A stretch of 64,000 nucleotides of DNA, from assembly GCF_014764505.1 (NCBI RefSeq), contig NZ_JACXWX010000017.1, positions 1 through 64,000 of the forward strand, given 5' to 3'. The translations under genes and the position numbers were made by a program. The stretch comes from Phormidium tenue FACHB-886 (GTDB taxonomy: Bacteria; Cyanobacteriota; Cyanobacteriia; Elainellales; Elainellaceae). Below the pieces are notes generated by a model. It saw only the letters and a program-made list of their open reading frames with translations. It searched no databases and was not told the DNA's origin. This document shows, in pieces, positions 37,608-47,213 of the stretch (its first letter is position 1; each line of letters begins with the position of its first letter).

Positions 37608-39353
37608 ATGAGATTTCGTTTAAAGGTGCAGAGAATTGAGCAAAGCTGCTTGTTTGAACTGACATGGGGACAAGCTCAGCAGCTTATTGCCACCCTCAAC
37701 TATTCTCTGCTGCTTGCAGAACGGTATCAGGACTGGCATCGTATCTACCTTAGCTTCTACAAAACTGCAGAGCCTCCGCTTCTTTCAACAGCTTCCCCCA
37801 CCGATGTTCCACTGCGTGGTTGGACTGTTGCGGGCGGGCAACTCGCACCAACGGCGATTAATTGGCACTCTAAGCTCGTTGAAGCTGAAATCAAGCTGCT
37901 TGATGAATTTCATCGCTGGCTACGGAGCGCAGAATTATTTGAGATTCGAGCGACACTTGCCCGTGCGAGTCAGGAAGTAGTCAGCAATCGCCTGCATCAA
38001 ACGCTAGATCTATTTCTCACCTGTAGCCCAATCGAACTGGCTCGGTTGCCCTGGGAAGCTTGGAAGATTGGTGCTGATCTTGCCACTACCGGAACAATTC
38101 GGATTGTCCGCACTCCCGCCACAATTCGATCAACCGTAGAGCCAACGCTGCGACGACCACGAGGACGAAGCAGAATTCTAGCCATTTTGGGGGATGAGAC
38201 AGGCTTAAATTTCCAAACCGATCGCGAAGCGGTGCGATCGCTGGCTCACCTCGCAGAAGTAAAGTTTGTGAGCTGGCAGCCCGGACAGACGGTAACTGAG
38301 GCAAAAGTGCAAATTCGAGATGCAATCGTGGCTGAACCTGGGTGGGACATGCTGTTCTTTGCCGGACATAGCAACGAAACAGACATTGCAGGCGGCGAAC
38401 TAACAATTGCGCCTAATGTTGCGATCACCATTCGTGATATTGCTCCACAGCTTACGGTGGCAAAAGAACGAGGGTTGCAGGTTGCCATTTTTAATTCGTG
38501 CAGTGGTTTGAGCATTGCTGAGTCTTTAATTGATCTCGGCTTTGGTCAAGTCGTCATTATGCGTGAACCGATCCATAATGATGTAGCGCAGGAGTTTCTG
38601 GTGCAGTTTCTTCGGGGGCTCGCCGATCGACAGGATATGTATGAGTCGTTGCTGTCAGCCTGTCAATTTTTGCGCTCAGAAAAGAATCTAATTTACCCGT
38701 CTGCCTATCTTGTCCCTTCTTTGTTTTGCCATCCCAATGGGTCGCGGTTTCGGCTAGCATCTAGTCAATTGCAGCAGTGGGTACGGCGTCTTCAGTCAGT
38801 CCTGCCCACCCACTTAGAAGCGATCGCGGTAGCAGTTGGTCTAGCCCTCAGCCTTTCATCTGCCCAAGCAGTTGGCTTAAACACCCAAATTTGGGCACAA
38901 GCGATCTATTGCGATCTGCCGCATCAAGTTTCCATTTGCCCAGAGCTGCCCCGCGTCATTAATACGACTTTTGCTCAGCAGATTGAGATGACCGCACCAG
39001 GCGCAGACGAGCATTTGGGGATAGCTCCGCGTGACCCCGATCGCACTTACGCCCCTGTTGCCCTGCGATACTGGCAGCCTCAACATTGCTTAAATGGGGA
39101 AGAAGCGCTCGCCTGTGTAATTCATCATCAGCTTAACCAGCGGTTAGCGGTTCCAACGCCTGATCTGTGGATGCTTGGCATCGCGGTTCTGCTAGGGAAG
39201 GGAGCCGAACTTCGCAATCGATCGGGACTGCAAAAACAGCATATTACTCGATTCGCAGCTGCAACACTTTTGTATGGTCTCATCAGTCTGCAGCTTTATA
39301 TTTCCGCTACAGCCCTATTGCCCTGGCTCCTTGTACAGTACCAAATTAAGTGA
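37608..39353 (+). CDS. CHAT-domain protease with CHASE2-like membrane C-terminus
   Basis: A 581-residue protein. An N-terminal ~150 residues of the type seen in cyanobacterial CHAT proteins (VQRIEQSCLFELTWGQ) lead into a CHAT (caspase-HetF) protease domain with His254 (FFAGHSNE) and Cys298 (FNSCSG). The C-terminal ~180 residues hold a hydrophobic segment near 405-420 and two spans near 525-575. These resemble the flanking membrane segments of CHASE2 sensors, but the usual extracytoplasmic core is much reduced. It should be a membrane-tethered protease with its active site in the cytoplasm. GAGG precedes the ATG. Proximity to the STAND gene suggests a trigger-protease relationship. Confidence 0.85.
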   Translation: MRFRLKVQRIEQSCLFELTWGQAQQLIATLNYSLLLAERYQDWHRIYLSFYKTAEPPLLSTASPTDVPLRGWTVAGGQLAPTAINWHSKLVEAEIKLLDEFHRWLRSAELFEIRATLARASQEVVSNRLHQTLDLFLTCSPIELARLPWEAWKIGADLATTGTIRIVRTPATIRSTVEPTLRRPRGRSRILAILGDETGLNFQTDREAVRSLAHLAEVKFVSWQPGQTVTEAKVQIRDAIVAEPGWDMLFFAGHSNETDIAGGELTIAPNVAITIRDIAPQLTVAKERGLQVAIFNSCSGLSIAESLIDLGFGQVVIMREPIHNDVAQEFLVQFLRGLADRQDMYESLLSACQFLRSEKNLIYPSAYLVPSLFCHPNGSRFRLASSQLQQWVRRLQSVLPTHLEAIAVAVGLALSLSSAQAVGLNTQIWAQAIYCDLPHQVSICPELPRVINTTFAQQIEMTAPGADEHLGIAPRDPDRTYAPVALRYWQPQHCLNGEEALACVIHHQLNQRLAVPTPDLWMLGIAVLLGKGAELRNRSGLQKQHITRFAAATLLYGLISLQLYISATALLPWLLVQYQIK

Positions 39354-39745
39354 CATGAGATAAATTTGTGTCATTAGGGACTAGAGAGATTTTGAAACAA
39401 GAGAAGGTAGCAAGAAATGAACCCATTCGTTTTATAGCGTTGGTGACTAGCCCCAACACGTAAGTACGACTGAATATGCGGTTCCATAAACCCGCCTCCT
39501 GGGAAATTATATTTGATAGGAAGCTGAACAGCCTGAGTTCCACAGATTCAAGTTGATGAACAGCGATCGCTAGAAGAAATTGCATCTGCAATCTACTCAC
39601 ACTTTGCTACTTATCTAGTGCACGCCTGATTGTTAGTAGCTGAGCAGTCGTCGAAATTCGCCAGTAAGTAGCTTCATAGCTATGCCTGCAAACAGGGTAT
39701 AGGGTATAAGGGTATAAAGATATTGCCGCGGCAGGGACAACGGCA
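39354..39745. other. Intergenic region with short GGGTATA tandem repeat
   Basis: No gene is evident. Near 39695-39716 the heptamer GGGTATA(A) is repeated three times. It lies downstream of the minus-strand LuxR-type gene and converges on the CHAT gene end. Confidence 0.5.
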
Positions 39746-40000
39746 TTAAATCAACTGATGCCGGATAGCAAAGACAGCGGCCTGCGTACGATGGGTAACG
39801 CCTAGCTTGCTGAAGATGTTGCGTGTATGCGATTTTACAGTTGAAATACTGAGATAAAGCATAGATGCAATTTCGATATTGCTGTAACCCTCACTAATTA
39901 GTTTAAGAATCTCTAGCTCGCGAAGAGAAAGAGGATTACTTGCATCCGAGACAGGTAATACCGAAACAGGAGCTTGGGCGGATTCGAAGACTTTAGACAT
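39746..40000 (-). CDS. Stand-alone LuxR/GerE-type DNA-binding protein
   Basis: An 84-residue protein that is almost entirely a GerE helix-turn-helix (LSLRELEILKLISEGYSNIEIASMLYLSISTVKSHTRNIFSKLGVTHRTQAAVFAIRH split across residues 24-80), without a receiver or ligand domain. Such minimal factors bind DNA as dimers and may be regulated by abundance or by partners. A ribosome-site-like AAGG lies upstream of the ATG. It could control the neighbouring CHAT or pentapeptide-repeat gene, but nothing shows this directly. Confidence 0.85.
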   Translation of the reverse strand: MSKVFESAQAPVSVLPVSDASNPLSLRELEILKLISEGYSNIEIASMLYLSISTVKSHTRNIFSKLGVTHRTQAAVFAIRHQLI

Positions 40001-40783
40001 TACAGTTTCTTACACCTTGAACCAAAATGAACTTCGTATAAAAGCCTTGACTTATTGCCTCTGCTGTAAGCTTTACTACATTTTGAACAATCCAAAGCTA
40101 GCTGCTGCCGCCCTGCGGCAACCTGGTCTCATTTCTGCAAGCGACTGAACCTAATCAAAGGTAAAATAACTGTGTCGTTGTGCTTAAATCGACAACAATA
40201 TTTCCTTTTAGCTGATGTTCGGTTTGTTGTTCTACCTGCTGTTCCTAACTCTACAGAAAAATTTGATTCTTTAAATCCGCTTTAAGCTCTGTTTTTTTAC
40301 TAGTAAAAAGATTGATCATCACTGATGCTTGAGATCAGCAACAAGCCTAAACTTTCGATCAGTCGTCATTAACTCCATACCTAAAAATTTTGAGAATGAA
40401 GCTGTTCGTTTTCGAAGTAAGATTCAGCGATTCATTCTGCATAAGCCTATTCCCAAGGCAGCCTGACGAAAAGATATTGTTTCAATTGGACAGCGCAAGA
40501 AGTGCTTTAATCGCTGAAATTGCCGCACCTTAGGCGGGTTATCCCAATTCTAAATGTGAAAAGGGATCGCTAAGCTCTTTGTGTGGATGCTAGAGCTTTA
40601 GTCAAGGTGATACCGAATTAAGGGGTGGATCGTGTCAGGAGCCACTCAGAGTTCTTGAGCGATCGCCTGCTCTACTTCGACAAATTCTGTGACTGGATAT
40701 TCAAATCATTGAAACCTTCTTGTTACTTTTGCCTGGCAATCTAGAGAGTAAGCGAGCAAGCAGTTACTCTCTGCTACCATCAG
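40001..40783. other. Intergenic region of 783 bp, nothing recognised
   Basis: Both strands give only short frames. No insertion-sequence ends, tandem repeats or strong hairpins were seen. It should contain the promoters of the LuxR-type gene (minus strand) and the pentapeptide gene (plus strand). Confidence 0.5.
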
Positions 40784-41251
40784 ATGCAAAATAATGACCA
40801 TGATGTAGCTGACCTATTAAGTCGGTCTTTAACACTGAAGCTAATTGACCTCAATCAGCTGCGAGGCGCAAATTTAATAGAAGCCGATCTAAGTGGAATA
40901 GATTTGAGCGGAGCAGATTTAGCCCATGTAGATTTGAGTGGAGCAAATTTACAGGGAACAAATCTACAAGGGGCAAACCTAGCAGGCGCCTATTTACGAG
41001 CGGTCGATTTGCGTGAGGCAGATTTAACCGATGCCAATCTGAGTGGAGCAGATTTGGCAGATGCAGACCTCAGATATGCGCGTTTATGCAGGGCACGGCT
41101 AGAAGATACCCATTTAGCCCGCACTGATTTTAGCCACGCAGATTTGACAGAAGCTAAGTTGCATCGAGCTTTCATTTGGCAAGTAAATTTAGCTGGCACA
41201 AAATTAGTTGGTGTCGATCTTAGCCAAGCCAGCGGACAACAAATTGATTGA
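40784..41251 (+). CDS. Pentapeptide-repeat protein
   Basis: A 155-residue protein. From about residue 25 to 150 it is a continuous run of A(D/N)LxX repeats (GANLIEADLSGIDLSGADLAH and so on) that forms a right-handed quadrilateral beta helix of about 25 repeats. Cyanobacteria encode many such proteins; most have unknown roles and some mimic DNA. The first 24 residues are a helical cap. There is no signal peptide. No partner is evident from the context. Confidence 0.9.
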   Translation: MQNNDHDVADLLSRSLTLKLIDLNQLRGANLIEADLSGIDLSGADLAHVDLSGANLQGTNLQGANLAGAYLRAVDLREADLTDANLSGADLADADLRYARLCRARLEDTHLARTDFSHADLTEAKLHRAFIWQVNLAGTKLVGVDLSQASGQQID

Positions 41252-42563
41252 CAAAATGCTTGAAACTGCTGAGAACTTGTAGGTTAGGTTGTGTTAGTGC
41301 TTCATTCAACCTGCCCAGCAGAATTTTTCAGTCAACCAAGCTTCTCTCGTGGCTTTCCTTTGAGTCTTCCTTGTTGCGTCAGCCAAGTTACGTCAGTTAG
41401 GCAGTTGTGCCAGCCAAGCAGGGGATATGCATAGCATGGGCACAATTCTAGTTGCAGTTGAACAAGGGCAGTTGTTTAGGTCGTCCGGAGAAGACTCTAC
41501 GACAAAGGCTGGGAGTAACTGCAGTTGGCGGACACAGATTATAGAGCTGATTAACACCAAAACGATTAACTTAAATAATTTGAGTTATTAGTCGAAGACG
41601 GTTTGGGCATTGCTTAACAGGGGGATAATTTTTGAGTGAGAGTGGCGCGGAGTGCTCCTCTCACTCAAAAATCATCCCCGAAATCAGCAACACTGTTTGA
41701 GCGTTTTGAAAGAAGTGAGTACTTGCCAAAAGCAATTGCCAACTCTGCTGATGGAGGACTTGACGAGTGAGACCGATCGACCAACGTATAGATGAAATGG
41801 GGGAAGTTTTGTTACATCCATTTACCTTAGGAGGTCTGACTAGGTGAGTGAATGTATAAGTTATATCTTTCCCCTATTCCACACTGAATTTTGCTAAATC
41901 CACTCTCCTGCCTGCAGCCGAGTGTCGTTCTAAATCTTTTCTAGATCATCCTTTAAATCATCGCGAAAATGTGCTGTTGCGGCGGATGATCGCGGTTCTT
42001 TTAAGCCTGGCTAAAATTGTTTCCACGCTTAAGCTATAGCAATCAATTCCATAACTCATTTAGGGCTACTGTTATGGAATCGATGGCCAGTATATAGGGA
42101 AGGTTATGGTTGCCCTAAAAACACCCAGGAAGAGCGCAGGATATTGATACTTAACATAGTAAAACCCTTAATTATTTAGGTAGAAGAGAGCTACCTCTAT
42201 CATTGATTATTTCTTGCTTTTCAATAGATTACATCCGCAGCAAATACCACATCTATCTGCAGAAAAATTTCGTTACATCACGATCGAGTGGGATATGACT
42301 GCAATTGTATGTTGCTACATTCCTTGAAGTAGCGGGTTTTCGGTTAAATCCTCAAGATTTGCTTCTATGGGAATTGAATGTAATACCTACCCTAACAGCG
42401 CCCTAGGATAGCTACCGATCCCCATAGAAACAATACTTATGAAAACCATTTAATAATTATTTCCAAATTGATTTCTGGAAACTGATTATTTTTGCTTAAA
42501 GACTGTATTCTTACATATAAGGTGAAATTGATTTTCAATTGAACACCGAACAAGTGACTCCGC
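41252..42563. other. Long intergenic region before the transporter operon
   Basis: About 1.3 kb with no supportable gene. It contains a strong hairpin at 41621-41679 (listed separately). AT-rich sequence toward the 3' side probably includes the promoter of the transporter operon. I could not assign a specific regulator site with confidence. Confidence 0.5.
41621..41679. terminator. Long hairpin in the intergenic region
   Basis: A 22-bp arm starting GGGGATAATTTTTGAGTG pairs with a downstream arm ending TCAAAAATCATCCCC with one mismatch, around a GC-rich 15-base loop. It lies 370 bp from the pentapeptide gene. It could be a terminator or a small structured RNA; no T-run follows. Confidence 0.5.
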
Positions 42564-42593
42564 GATACTTTAGCAAAAGCTTGCTAAAGTATC
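42564..42593. promoter_or_regulatory. Perfect 13-bp inverted repeat in the cmpA leader region
   Basis: GATACTTTAGCAA (42564-42576) and TTGCTAAAGTATC (42581-42593) are exact complements around AAGC. The site lies 134 bp before the first transporter gene. It could form an mRNA hairpin in the leader or be a protein-binding operator. Confidence 0.6.
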
Positions 42594-42726
42594 AGTTTAA
42601 TGTGGCGTCAACACCTGCTTGGGATTCTCTACAGCAGGGTTCCACGCACCGTTATCAAGTTTTGTCCACTCTTAATTAACCTGATATCACTAGCCTTGTG
42701 AATCTTGCAGGCTATAGGGAGGTATT

Positions 42727-44091
42727 ATGTCTATTTCTTCTCGATTCACCCGTCGAAAGTTTCTTATTGCCGCTGGAGCATCGGCGACCGGCTCAGTATT
42801 TCTCAAAGGATGTGTGGGCAATCCGCCTCCTGAAATGTTGGGTATCTCCGCCCCGACCACTGCAGCAGTGGCTGCCAGCCCGCTTGCTTCAACAGAAACC
42901 CCTGAAACAACAGCCGTCAAGTTAGGTTTTATTCCCATTGTCGAGGCTGCTCCACTGATTGTGGCTCAAGCCAAAGGATTCTTTGCCAAGTATGGAATGA
43001 CGAATGTAGAAATTGCCAAGCAGGCAAACTGGGCATCTGCACGAGACAATGTTGCCATTGGTTCTCAGGGCGGTGGTATTGATGGGGGACAGTGGCAAAT
43101 GCCCATGCCTCATCTCCTTTCTGAAGGCATTATTACCGATGGCAATAAAGTGCCAATGTATGCTCTTGCACAGCTAAATACTCATGGTAATGGGATTGCG
43201 ATCGCCAACATCCACCAGGGTAAAGGCTTAGGCTTGAAGATTAATAATGCAGCTGACTACGTCAGGGAAGTTCAAAGAACGCAGGGCAGAAAGTTCAAAG
43301 CGGCATACACCTTTCCCAATGTGAATCAAGATTTCTGGATTCGCTACTGGTTGGCAGCAGGCGGTGTTGATCCAGACAATGACGTTGATCTAATTGCTGT
43401 TCCTCCCGCTGAAACTGTTCAGGGAATGCGAAATGGCACAATGGATGCCTTCAGCACAGGCGACCCATGGCCGTATCGAATCGTATCTGACAAGATCGGA
43501 TTCATGGCTGCTCTGACTTCAGAGATTTGGAAATTTCATCCGGAAGAGTATCTCGCCATTCGCGCGGACTGGGTGGATCAAAATCCTAAGGCAACCAAAG
43601 CATTGCTCAAAGGCATTATGGAAGCCCAGCAGTGGTGCGATAAGCCAGAGAACCGGGCAGAGCTAGTCCAGATTGTTGCAGGACGCAATTTCTTCAACAT
43701 TCCCAAAGCCGTGATTGAGCCTCCCTACGCCGGAAAATATGCGATGGGTGATGGCAAAGCTGCGATCGATGATATTAAACAGGGACCGCTGTACTGGAAA
43801 GATGACATTGGTAATGTGTCCTACCCCTACAAGAGCCACGATTTGTGGTTCCTGACAGAAACAATGCGCTGGAATTTCCACAATGGCGCAATCGCAGATG
43901 TCGACACTGCCAAACAGCTTGTCGATCGGGTTAACCGTGAAGACCTATGGCGAGAAGCGGCGCAGGAAGCTGGATTTAGCGATATTCCCAGCAGCACATC
44001 GAGGGGCGTTGAAACCTTCTTCGACGGCGTGAAGTTTGATCCTGAGAACCCAGAAGCTTATCTCAATAGCTTGAAGATCAAGCGAGCTTAG
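42727..44091 (+). CDS. cmpA: Bicarbonate (CmpA)-type ABC transporter binding lipoprotein
   Basis: A 454-residue CmpA/NrtA-family solute-binding protein. The N-terminus has a twin-arginine stretch (FTRRKFL) and a candidate lipidated Cys29 (LKGC), then a long proline/alanine/threonine linker. From recall of the CmpA and NrtA structures, NrtA uses a histidine and a lysine near the ligand where CmpA has glutamine and glutamate. The equivalent positions here are Gln201 (before [12 protein letters not shown]) and Glu274 (HPEEYLA). This favours bicarbonate over nitrate. AGGGAGG lies upstream of the ATG. It leads a four-gene operon. The specificity call is moderate; the family call is firm. Confidence 0.85.
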   Translation: MSISSRFTRRKFLIAAGASATGSVFLKGCVGNPPPEMLGISAPTTAAVAASPLASTETPETTAVKLGFIPIVEAAPLIVAQAKGFFAKYGMTNVEIAKQANWASARDNVAIGSQGGGIDGGQWQMPMPHLLSEGIITDGNKVPMYALAQLNTHGNGIAIANIHQGKGLGLKINNAADYVREVQRTQGRKFKAAYTFPNVNQDFWIRYWLAAGGVDPDNDVDLIAVPPAETVQGMRNGTMDAFSTGDPWPYRIVSDKIGFMAALTSEIWKFHPEEYLAIRADWVDQNPKATKALLKGIMEAQQWCDKPENRAELVQIVAGRNFFNIPKAVIEPPYAGKYAMGDGKAAIDDIKQGPLYWKDDIGNVSYPYKSHDLWFLTETMRWNFHNGAIADVDTAKQLVDRVNREDLWREAAQEAGFSDIPSSTSRGVETFFDGVKFDPENPEAYLNSLKIKRA

Positions 44092-44151
44092 AAAGCAAGA
44101 CAGTTCACTAGTTTTTGTTCACTTGACCTTACTGCACACAAGGAAAGAAAG

Positions 44152-45000
44152 ATGGTTGCTGATACAAGAGTCCAAACCAGAAATTCAAATCCACTGAGCC
44201 AGATCGGCACAATTTGGCGCAAACGATCGAAAGACATCGTGCCTCCCATCATTGGTATCCTGGCATTTCTGACGATCTGGCAAATTCTTTCATCCACAGG
44301 GGTAACGCGGTTACCTGGTCCGCTCAGCATCTGGACAGATCAACGTACACGCGTTTTGCTGCTTTATCCTTTCTATGATTTTGGAGGACTGGATAAGGGG
44401 CTATTCTGGCAAACATTGGCAAGCTTGGGGAGGGTTGCCCTAGGTTATACAGCAGCAGCGGTAGTTGGTATTGGTGTGGGTGTTTTAGTGGGTGTCAACC
44501 CGCTGCTAAATCGAGCGCTAGATCCAATTTTCCAATTCCTTCGCATGGTGGCTCCTCTGGCTTGGGTGCCGATCGCCTTGGTGGCATTACAACAGAACCA
44601 ACCCGCTGCGATCTTCGTCATCTTCATCACCTCTCTGTGGCCGATTCTAATCAACACCACTGAAGGAGTACGGCAGGTTCCTCAAGACTACATCAACGTG
44701 GCTAGGGTGTTGCGGATTTCTCGCTGGAAGTATTTCTACAAGATTCTCATGCCCTCGGCGCTACCCTACATTTTCACGGGGCTGCGGATTGCGATCGGTC
44801 TTGCTTGGTTAGCCATTATTGCTGCCGAAATCGTGATGTCTGGGATTGTTGGGATTGGATTTTTCATCTGGGATGCCTATCAGCAGAATTACGTCAGCGA
44901 AATTCTCTTGGCGGTGCTGTACATCGGTGCAGTGGGCTTGCTTCTCGATAAGTTGATTGCCTATGTGCAGCGGCTCATTCTGCCCCAAGAGCAACGGTAA
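44152..45000 (+). CDS. cmpB: ABC transporter permease, CmpB/NrtB family
   Basis: A 282-residue inner-membrane permease with about six spans. It includes the BPD_transp_1 coupling motif near residues 180-205 (EGVRQVPQDYINVARVLRISRWKYFYKILMPSALP, split here as an E-G-V to P-S-A-L-P loop). It forms the translocation channel, presumably as a dimer. It begins 60 bp after the binding-protein gene. Its product and the two ATPases below make the transporter core. Confidence 0.9.
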   Translation: MVADTRVQTRNSNPLSQIGTIWRKRSKDIVPPIIGILAFLTIWQILSSTGVTRLPGPLSIWTDQRTRVLLLYPFYDFGGLDKGLFWQTLASLGRVALGYTAAAVVGIGVGVLVGVNPLLNRALDPIFQFLRMVAPLAWVPIALVALQQNQPAAIFVIFITSLWPILINTTEGVRQVPQDYINVARVLRISRWKYFYKILMPSALPYIFTGLRIAIGLAWLAIIAAEIVMSGIVGIGFFIWDAYQQNYVSEILLAVLYIGAVGLLLDKLIAYVQRLILPQEQR

Positions 45001-45010
45001 ATCGGTCTTT

Positions 45011-45106
45011 TCCGTTTCAAATCCTACTTAGGAAAGCAGCTTAAGCGGCTCTGCCGTTCCAAATCAGGTAGAGCCTTTAACTACTCCGGCAAAAGCTTGA
45101 AACGGA
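45011..45106. repeat. Inverted repeat in the cmpB-cmpC spacer
   Basis: TCCGTTTCAA (45011-45020) and TTGAAACGGA (45097-45106) are exact complements. A small CGGC/GCCG hairpin (about 45045-45055) lies between them. This 171-bp spacer is the longest in the operon and could hold a processing or attenuation structure that sets subunit ratios. Confidence 0.4.
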
Positions 45107-45171
45107 AGCAAAACCTTAATCCAGCTTGCGACCTGAAAACCCGAATCCTCGACTCCTACACCTAAGCCACT

Positions 45172-47166
45172 ATGTCTACATTCGTTGCAATCGATCAAAT
45201 TGAAAAAGTATTTCCTTTGTCCGGCGGGAACCAGTATATTGCACTCAAAGGCATTGACCTTGAAATCAAGAAGGGAGAATTTATTTCTCTAATTGGACAC
45301 TCTGGCTGCGGCAAGTCTACCCTGTTGAACATGGTTGCCGGACTGGATTTACCGACGGATGGCGTTGTAACGCTAGAAGGACAGCGAGTAAACAATCCTG
45401 GACCCGATCGCATGGTTGTGTTCCAAAACTACTCGTTGCTACCTTGGCTCACCGTTCGAGAAAACATTGCTCTAGCTGTTGACGAAGTATTGACTGATTT
45501 ACCAAAATCAGAACGCACCAAGATCGTCAATGATCACATTCAGCTAGTCGGATTGCAGCATGCGGTTGATAAACCTCCAGCACAGCTTTCAGGCGGAATG
45601 AAGCAACGAGTTGCGATCGCACGGGCACTGGCAATTCGACCAAAATTACTATTGCTTGATGAACCCTTCGGCGCACTTGATGCATTGACCCGAGGCAACC
45701 TGCAAGAGCAGCTGATGCGCATCTGCGAAGAATACCAGGTGACCGCAATCATGGTGACGCACGATGTTGATGAGGCAGTTTTGCTTTCCGATCGCATTGT
45801 GATGCTGACCAACGGACCCGCATCTAAAATTGGCGGAATTTTGGAGGTTGATATTCCTCGTCCACGTAAGCGTATGGAGGTAGTTAACCACCCCAGCTAT
45901 TACAGTTTGCGGTCAGAGCTGATTTATTTCCTGAATCAACAGAAGCGCATCAAAAAAATTCGCGCCAAGAAGACAACGGCGATCGCTCGTCATGGATTAG
46001 AGAAAGTCAATTTAGAAATTGGTTTTCTGCCCCTGACGGCTTGTGCCCCGCTTGTGGTGGCGAAAGAGAAGGGATTCTTTACTAAGCATGGTTTGGATGA
46101 AGTCAGTTTAGTTCGCGAAACAAGCTGGCGCGGTATTGTAGACGGTATTTCAGGGGGCTATCTTGACGCTGCCCAAATGCCTGCCGGAATGCCAGTTTGG
46201 CTAACGGTTGGTGGACATCAAGACACACCGTTACCCACCGTGAGTTCACTCACAATGACTCGTAATGGTAACGCCATTACCTTGTCAAAGTCGTTCTACG
46301 AGCATGGCGTTTACACGACTGCGGATCTAAAACGCTTGCTATTAGAAACAGACCAGCACCATACGCTTGGCATGGTGCATCCCTCCTCTATGCACAACAT
46401 TTTGTTGCGCTACTGGTTGGCGGCAGGCGGCATCGATCCCGATCGCGACGTGTCACTCAAAACAATTCCACCCGCTCAGATGATTGCCGACCTCAAAGCA
46501 GGCACGATCGATGGGTATTGCGTGGGAGAACCCTGGAATTTGCGGGCAGCGATCGAGGAAATTGGGTTTACGGTTGCTACCGATCTAGAAATTTGGCAAG
46601 GGCATCCGGGCAAGGTATTGGGTGTGCGAGAAGATTGGGCGCTCGCCTATCCCAACACGCATATTGCCTTAGTCAAAGCGCTATTGGAAGCTTGCCAATA
46701 CTGTGCTGATGATGCAAATCGAGAAGAGCTTCGCTATCTCCTCGCTCAGCGTGAGTATGTCAGCACTGACATAGACTACATTCATTTGAACGATCCAAAC
46801 TCGTATGTTTGTAGCCTGGATCGTCCAATGCGAGAGTATGCGCATCATTTGTTCTACGGAGCAGGCGTCAACCGTCCCAGCCGAACTGAGCATTTGTGGA
46901 TGATGACTCAAATGGCGCGTTGGGGGGATATTCCCTTCCCACGCAACTGGATGGAAATTTTAGAGCGAGTTTGTCGGGTCAATGTGTTTAGCACAGCTGC
47001 TCGCGAGATTGGAGTGCTGGACATGAAATACCATCGCGGTCCGATCACACTTTTCGACAATGTGGCGTTTGATGCAGAAGATCCCATTGGTTATCTCAAC
47101 CACCTCGCCATTAAGCGCGACTTTAGCGTAGCAGAAGTGGTAATTGACCCCAGAAGAGCTGCCTAA
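45172..47166 (+). CDS. cmpC: ABC ATPase fused to a CmpA-like binding domain, CmpC/NrtC type
   Basis: A 664-residue fusion. The N-terminal ~260 residues are an ABC ATPase with Walker A GHSGCGKST, signature LSGGMKQRVAIARA, Walker B LLLLDEPFGALDA and a switch histidine (VTHDVDEA). The C-terminal ~380 residues resemble the binding protein itself ([31 protein letters not shown]). In known CmpC/NrtC proteins this cytoplasmic domain senses substrate and gates transport. Its pocket positions read His (SMHNILLRYW) and Lys (HPGKVLG) rather than the Gln/Glu of the binding protein here, so the two domains differ. Confidence 0.92.
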   Translation: MSTFVAIDQIEKVFPLSGGNQYIALKGIDLEIKKGEFISLIGHSGCGKSTLLNMVAGLDLPTDGVVTLEGQRVNNPGPDRMVVFQNYSLLPWLTVRENIALAVDEVLTDLPKSERTKIVNDHIQLVGLQHAVDKPPAQLSGGMKQRVAIARALAIRPKLLLLDEPFGALDALTRGNLQEQLMRICEEYQVTAIMVTHDVDEAVLLSDRIVMLTNGPASKIGGILEVDIPRPRKRMEVVNHPSYYSLRSELIYFLNQQKRIKKIRAKKTTAIARHGLEKVNLEIGFLPLTACAPLVVAKEKGFFTKHGLDEVSLVRETSWRGIVDGISGGYLDAAQMPAGMPVWLTVGGHQDTPLPTVSSLTMTRNGNAITLSKSFYEHGVYTTADLKRLLLETDQHHTLGMVHPSSMHNILLRYWLAAGGIDPDRDVSLKTIPPAQMIADLKAGTIDGYCVGEPWNLRAAIEEIGFTVATDLEIWQGHPGKVLGVREDWALAYPNTHIALVKALLEACQYCADDANREELRYLLAQREYVSTDIDYIHLNDPNSYVCSLDRPMREYAHHLFYGAGVNRPSRTEHLWMMTQMARWGDIPFPRNWMEILERVCRVNVFSTAAREIGVLDMKYHRGPITLFDNVAFDAEDPIGYLNHLAIKRDFSVAEVVIDPRRAA

Positions 47167-47213
47167 GCCTGAAAACTCACTCAATCCCCATCTCCTCATC
47201 CATCACAACAGCC

